A stretch of DNA of 64,000 nt from Hyphomicrobiales bacterium (GTDB taxonomy: Bacteria; Pseudomonadota; Alphaproteobacteria; Rhizobiales; Xanthobacteraceae), in assembly GCA_017305665.1 (NCBI GenBank), contig JAFKKH010000011.1, forward strand, positions 1 to 64,000. The letters run 5' to 3'. How positions within the stretch are numbered: the first letter of the stretch is position 1; every line of letters begins with the position of its first letter. Under the pieces are notes generated by a model, which did no database searches, was not told the DNA's origin, and worked only from the letters and a program-made list of their open reading frames with translations. This document shows, piece by piece, positions 63,209 through 64,000 of this stretch. Made by a program: the position numbers and the translations under genes.

Positions 63209-64000
63209 TTATGTCGTGCCGGGCGCAGCGACCAGACGGCCGCTCATGTCGAAAACGAACACGTCAGCGGGATCGAGCGCGACCTCGATCCTGTCGCCCG
63301 GCAGGAATTCGTGCACGCCTTCCAGCACCGCGACCCAGTCGGTCTGCGCCCGCTTGATATGCACAAAACTTTCGGAGCCGGTGATCTCGGTGACGGTGAC
63401 CTCGGCGGGAAACACATGGTGGACGGCCTGACCGTTGGCCAGTTCGAGCTGATGCGCGCGGAAGCCGACGCGGTAGGCGCCGTCGGGCAACGCCGCGTAG
63501 AGCCCGATGGCCGGCGCCTGCATGCCCGCCTCATAGCGCACCGTTTCGCCGTGCTTCTCGATACCGACGATGTTCAGCGGCGGATCGGAAAACACCTGCG
63601 CCACACGCAGGGTGTCCGGATGACGATAGACCCTGGAGGTCTCGCCGACCTGCAGCGCCTCGCCTTCCCAGAGGCAGACGGTGTTGCCGCCGAGCAGCAG
63701 GGCTTCCGACGGCTCGGTGGTCGCATAAACGAAGATCGCGCCGGAGGCCTCGAAGATGCGCGGCAGTTCGGTGCGCAATTCCTCGCGCAGCTTGTAGTCG
63801 AGATTGGCGAGCGGCTCGTCGAGCAGCACGAGGTCGGCGCCCTTCACCAGCGCGCGCGCGATCGCGGTACGCTGCTGCTGGCCGCCGGACAGTTGCAGCG
63901 GCGTGCGGTCGAGATACGGCTCGAGCTTGAGCAGCCTCGCCGCCTCGCGCACCCGCGCATCGATCTCGGATTTCGGCTTGCGCTGCACCCGCAGCGGCGA
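63209..64000 (-). CDS. glpS: Glycerol ABC transporter ATPase (GlpS-like), 5' end outside the window
   Basis: The visible 263 residues include the canonical signature LSGGQQQRTAIARAL, Walker B LVLLDEPLANLD and a C-terminal TOBE-like domain (FRAHQLELA, GDRIEVALDPADV). The H-loop position reads YATTEPSEAL: the usual VTHDQ His is replaced by Thr-Glu, so this is odd. Walker A lies beyond the right edge. It is first of the visible glp genes and ends 10 bases before glpT. Confidence 0.88.
   Translation of the reverse strand, partial: SPLRVQRKPKSEIDARVREAARLLKLEPYLDRTPLQLSGGQQQRTAIARALVKGADLVLLDEPLANLDYKLREELRTELPRIFEASGAIFVYATTEPSEALLLGGNTVCLWEGEALQVGETSRVYRHPDTLRVAQVFSDPPLNIVGIEKHGETVRYEAGMQAPAIGLYAALPDGAYRVGFRAHQLELANGQAVHHVFPAEVTVTEITGSESFVHIKRAQTDWVAVLEGVHEFLPGDRIEVALDPADVFVFDMSGRLVAAPGTT

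Overview
The window is a GC-rich, gene-dense chromosomal segment of an alphaproteobacterium, most likely from the Bradyrhizobium / Rhodopseudomonas / Afipia group (Nitrobacteraceae). The indicators are a 687-residue cytochrome b/c1 fusion (fbcH), a fused anthranilate synthase trpE(G) with a Trp-rich leader peptide, a membrane-bound ferritin of MbfA type, a rhizobial-type glycerol ABC operon (glpSTPQUV), and several families of short palindromic intergenic repeats. There are no rRNA or tRNA genes, no CRISPR array, no phage module and no transposase. The content is mostly core metabolism with small accessory patches.

Layout. 0-13 kb: a partial thioesterase, mutY, a DciA-like gene, a Tat-exported DsbA-like protein, smc, an Rsm22-like methyltransferase, a COG4315 secreted protein, a LemA + M48 protease pair, two neighbouring ParA/MinD-like ATPases without a ParB, and apt. 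13-18 kb: trpE(G) with its leader and attenuator, a GNAT gene whose end overlaps the trp promoter, a VOC dioxygenase, a second GNAT gene and a PEBP protein. 18-24 kb: the cytochrome bc1 genes fbcF-fbcH, and a divergent, tightly overlapping operon trmL-queE-queD-like-hemF-HAD. 24-28.5 kb: an MHS transporter and an overlapping operon of DUF1285, Nudix, DUF6111 and CCA-transferase genes. 28.7-35.6 kb: a MoxR-DUF58-BatA/DUF4159-large membrane protein operon.

35.7-38.6 kb holds a probable zinc-responsive unit: a near-perfect Zur-like palindrome, a small His/CPIC protein (DUF2946) and a TonB-dependent receptor. 38.8-43 kb: GNAT, Nudix, mbfA, a metallophosphoesterase and small conserved proteins. 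43-46.4 kb: isocitrate lyase (aceA) divergent from a RamB/ScfR-like regulator. 46.5-47.4 kb is an AT-richer single-gene patch encoding an HNH nuclease. 47.5-50.7 kb: a CGNR/ABATE regulator divergent from two alpha/beta-hydrolase-fold proteins and an SDR, with paired inverted repeats between them. 50.8-58 kb: a lytic transglycosylase, oxidoreductases and hypothetical genes separated by repeats. 58-64 kb: the glycerol ABC transporter operon, cut by the right edge.

The strongest regulatory observations are three. (1) The trpL leader peptide appears to begin at its own transcription start, from a promoter overlapping the upstream GNAT stop codon. (2) A Zur-like operator precedes the TonB-receptor unit. 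(3) A divergent regulator/enzyme-operon intergenic region carries two equally spaced operator copies. I saw nothing that is clearly a new defence or mobile system. The orphan ParA-like pair, the single-gene HNH patch and a family of equal-length hairpins with different stems are the best candidates for undescribed biology.
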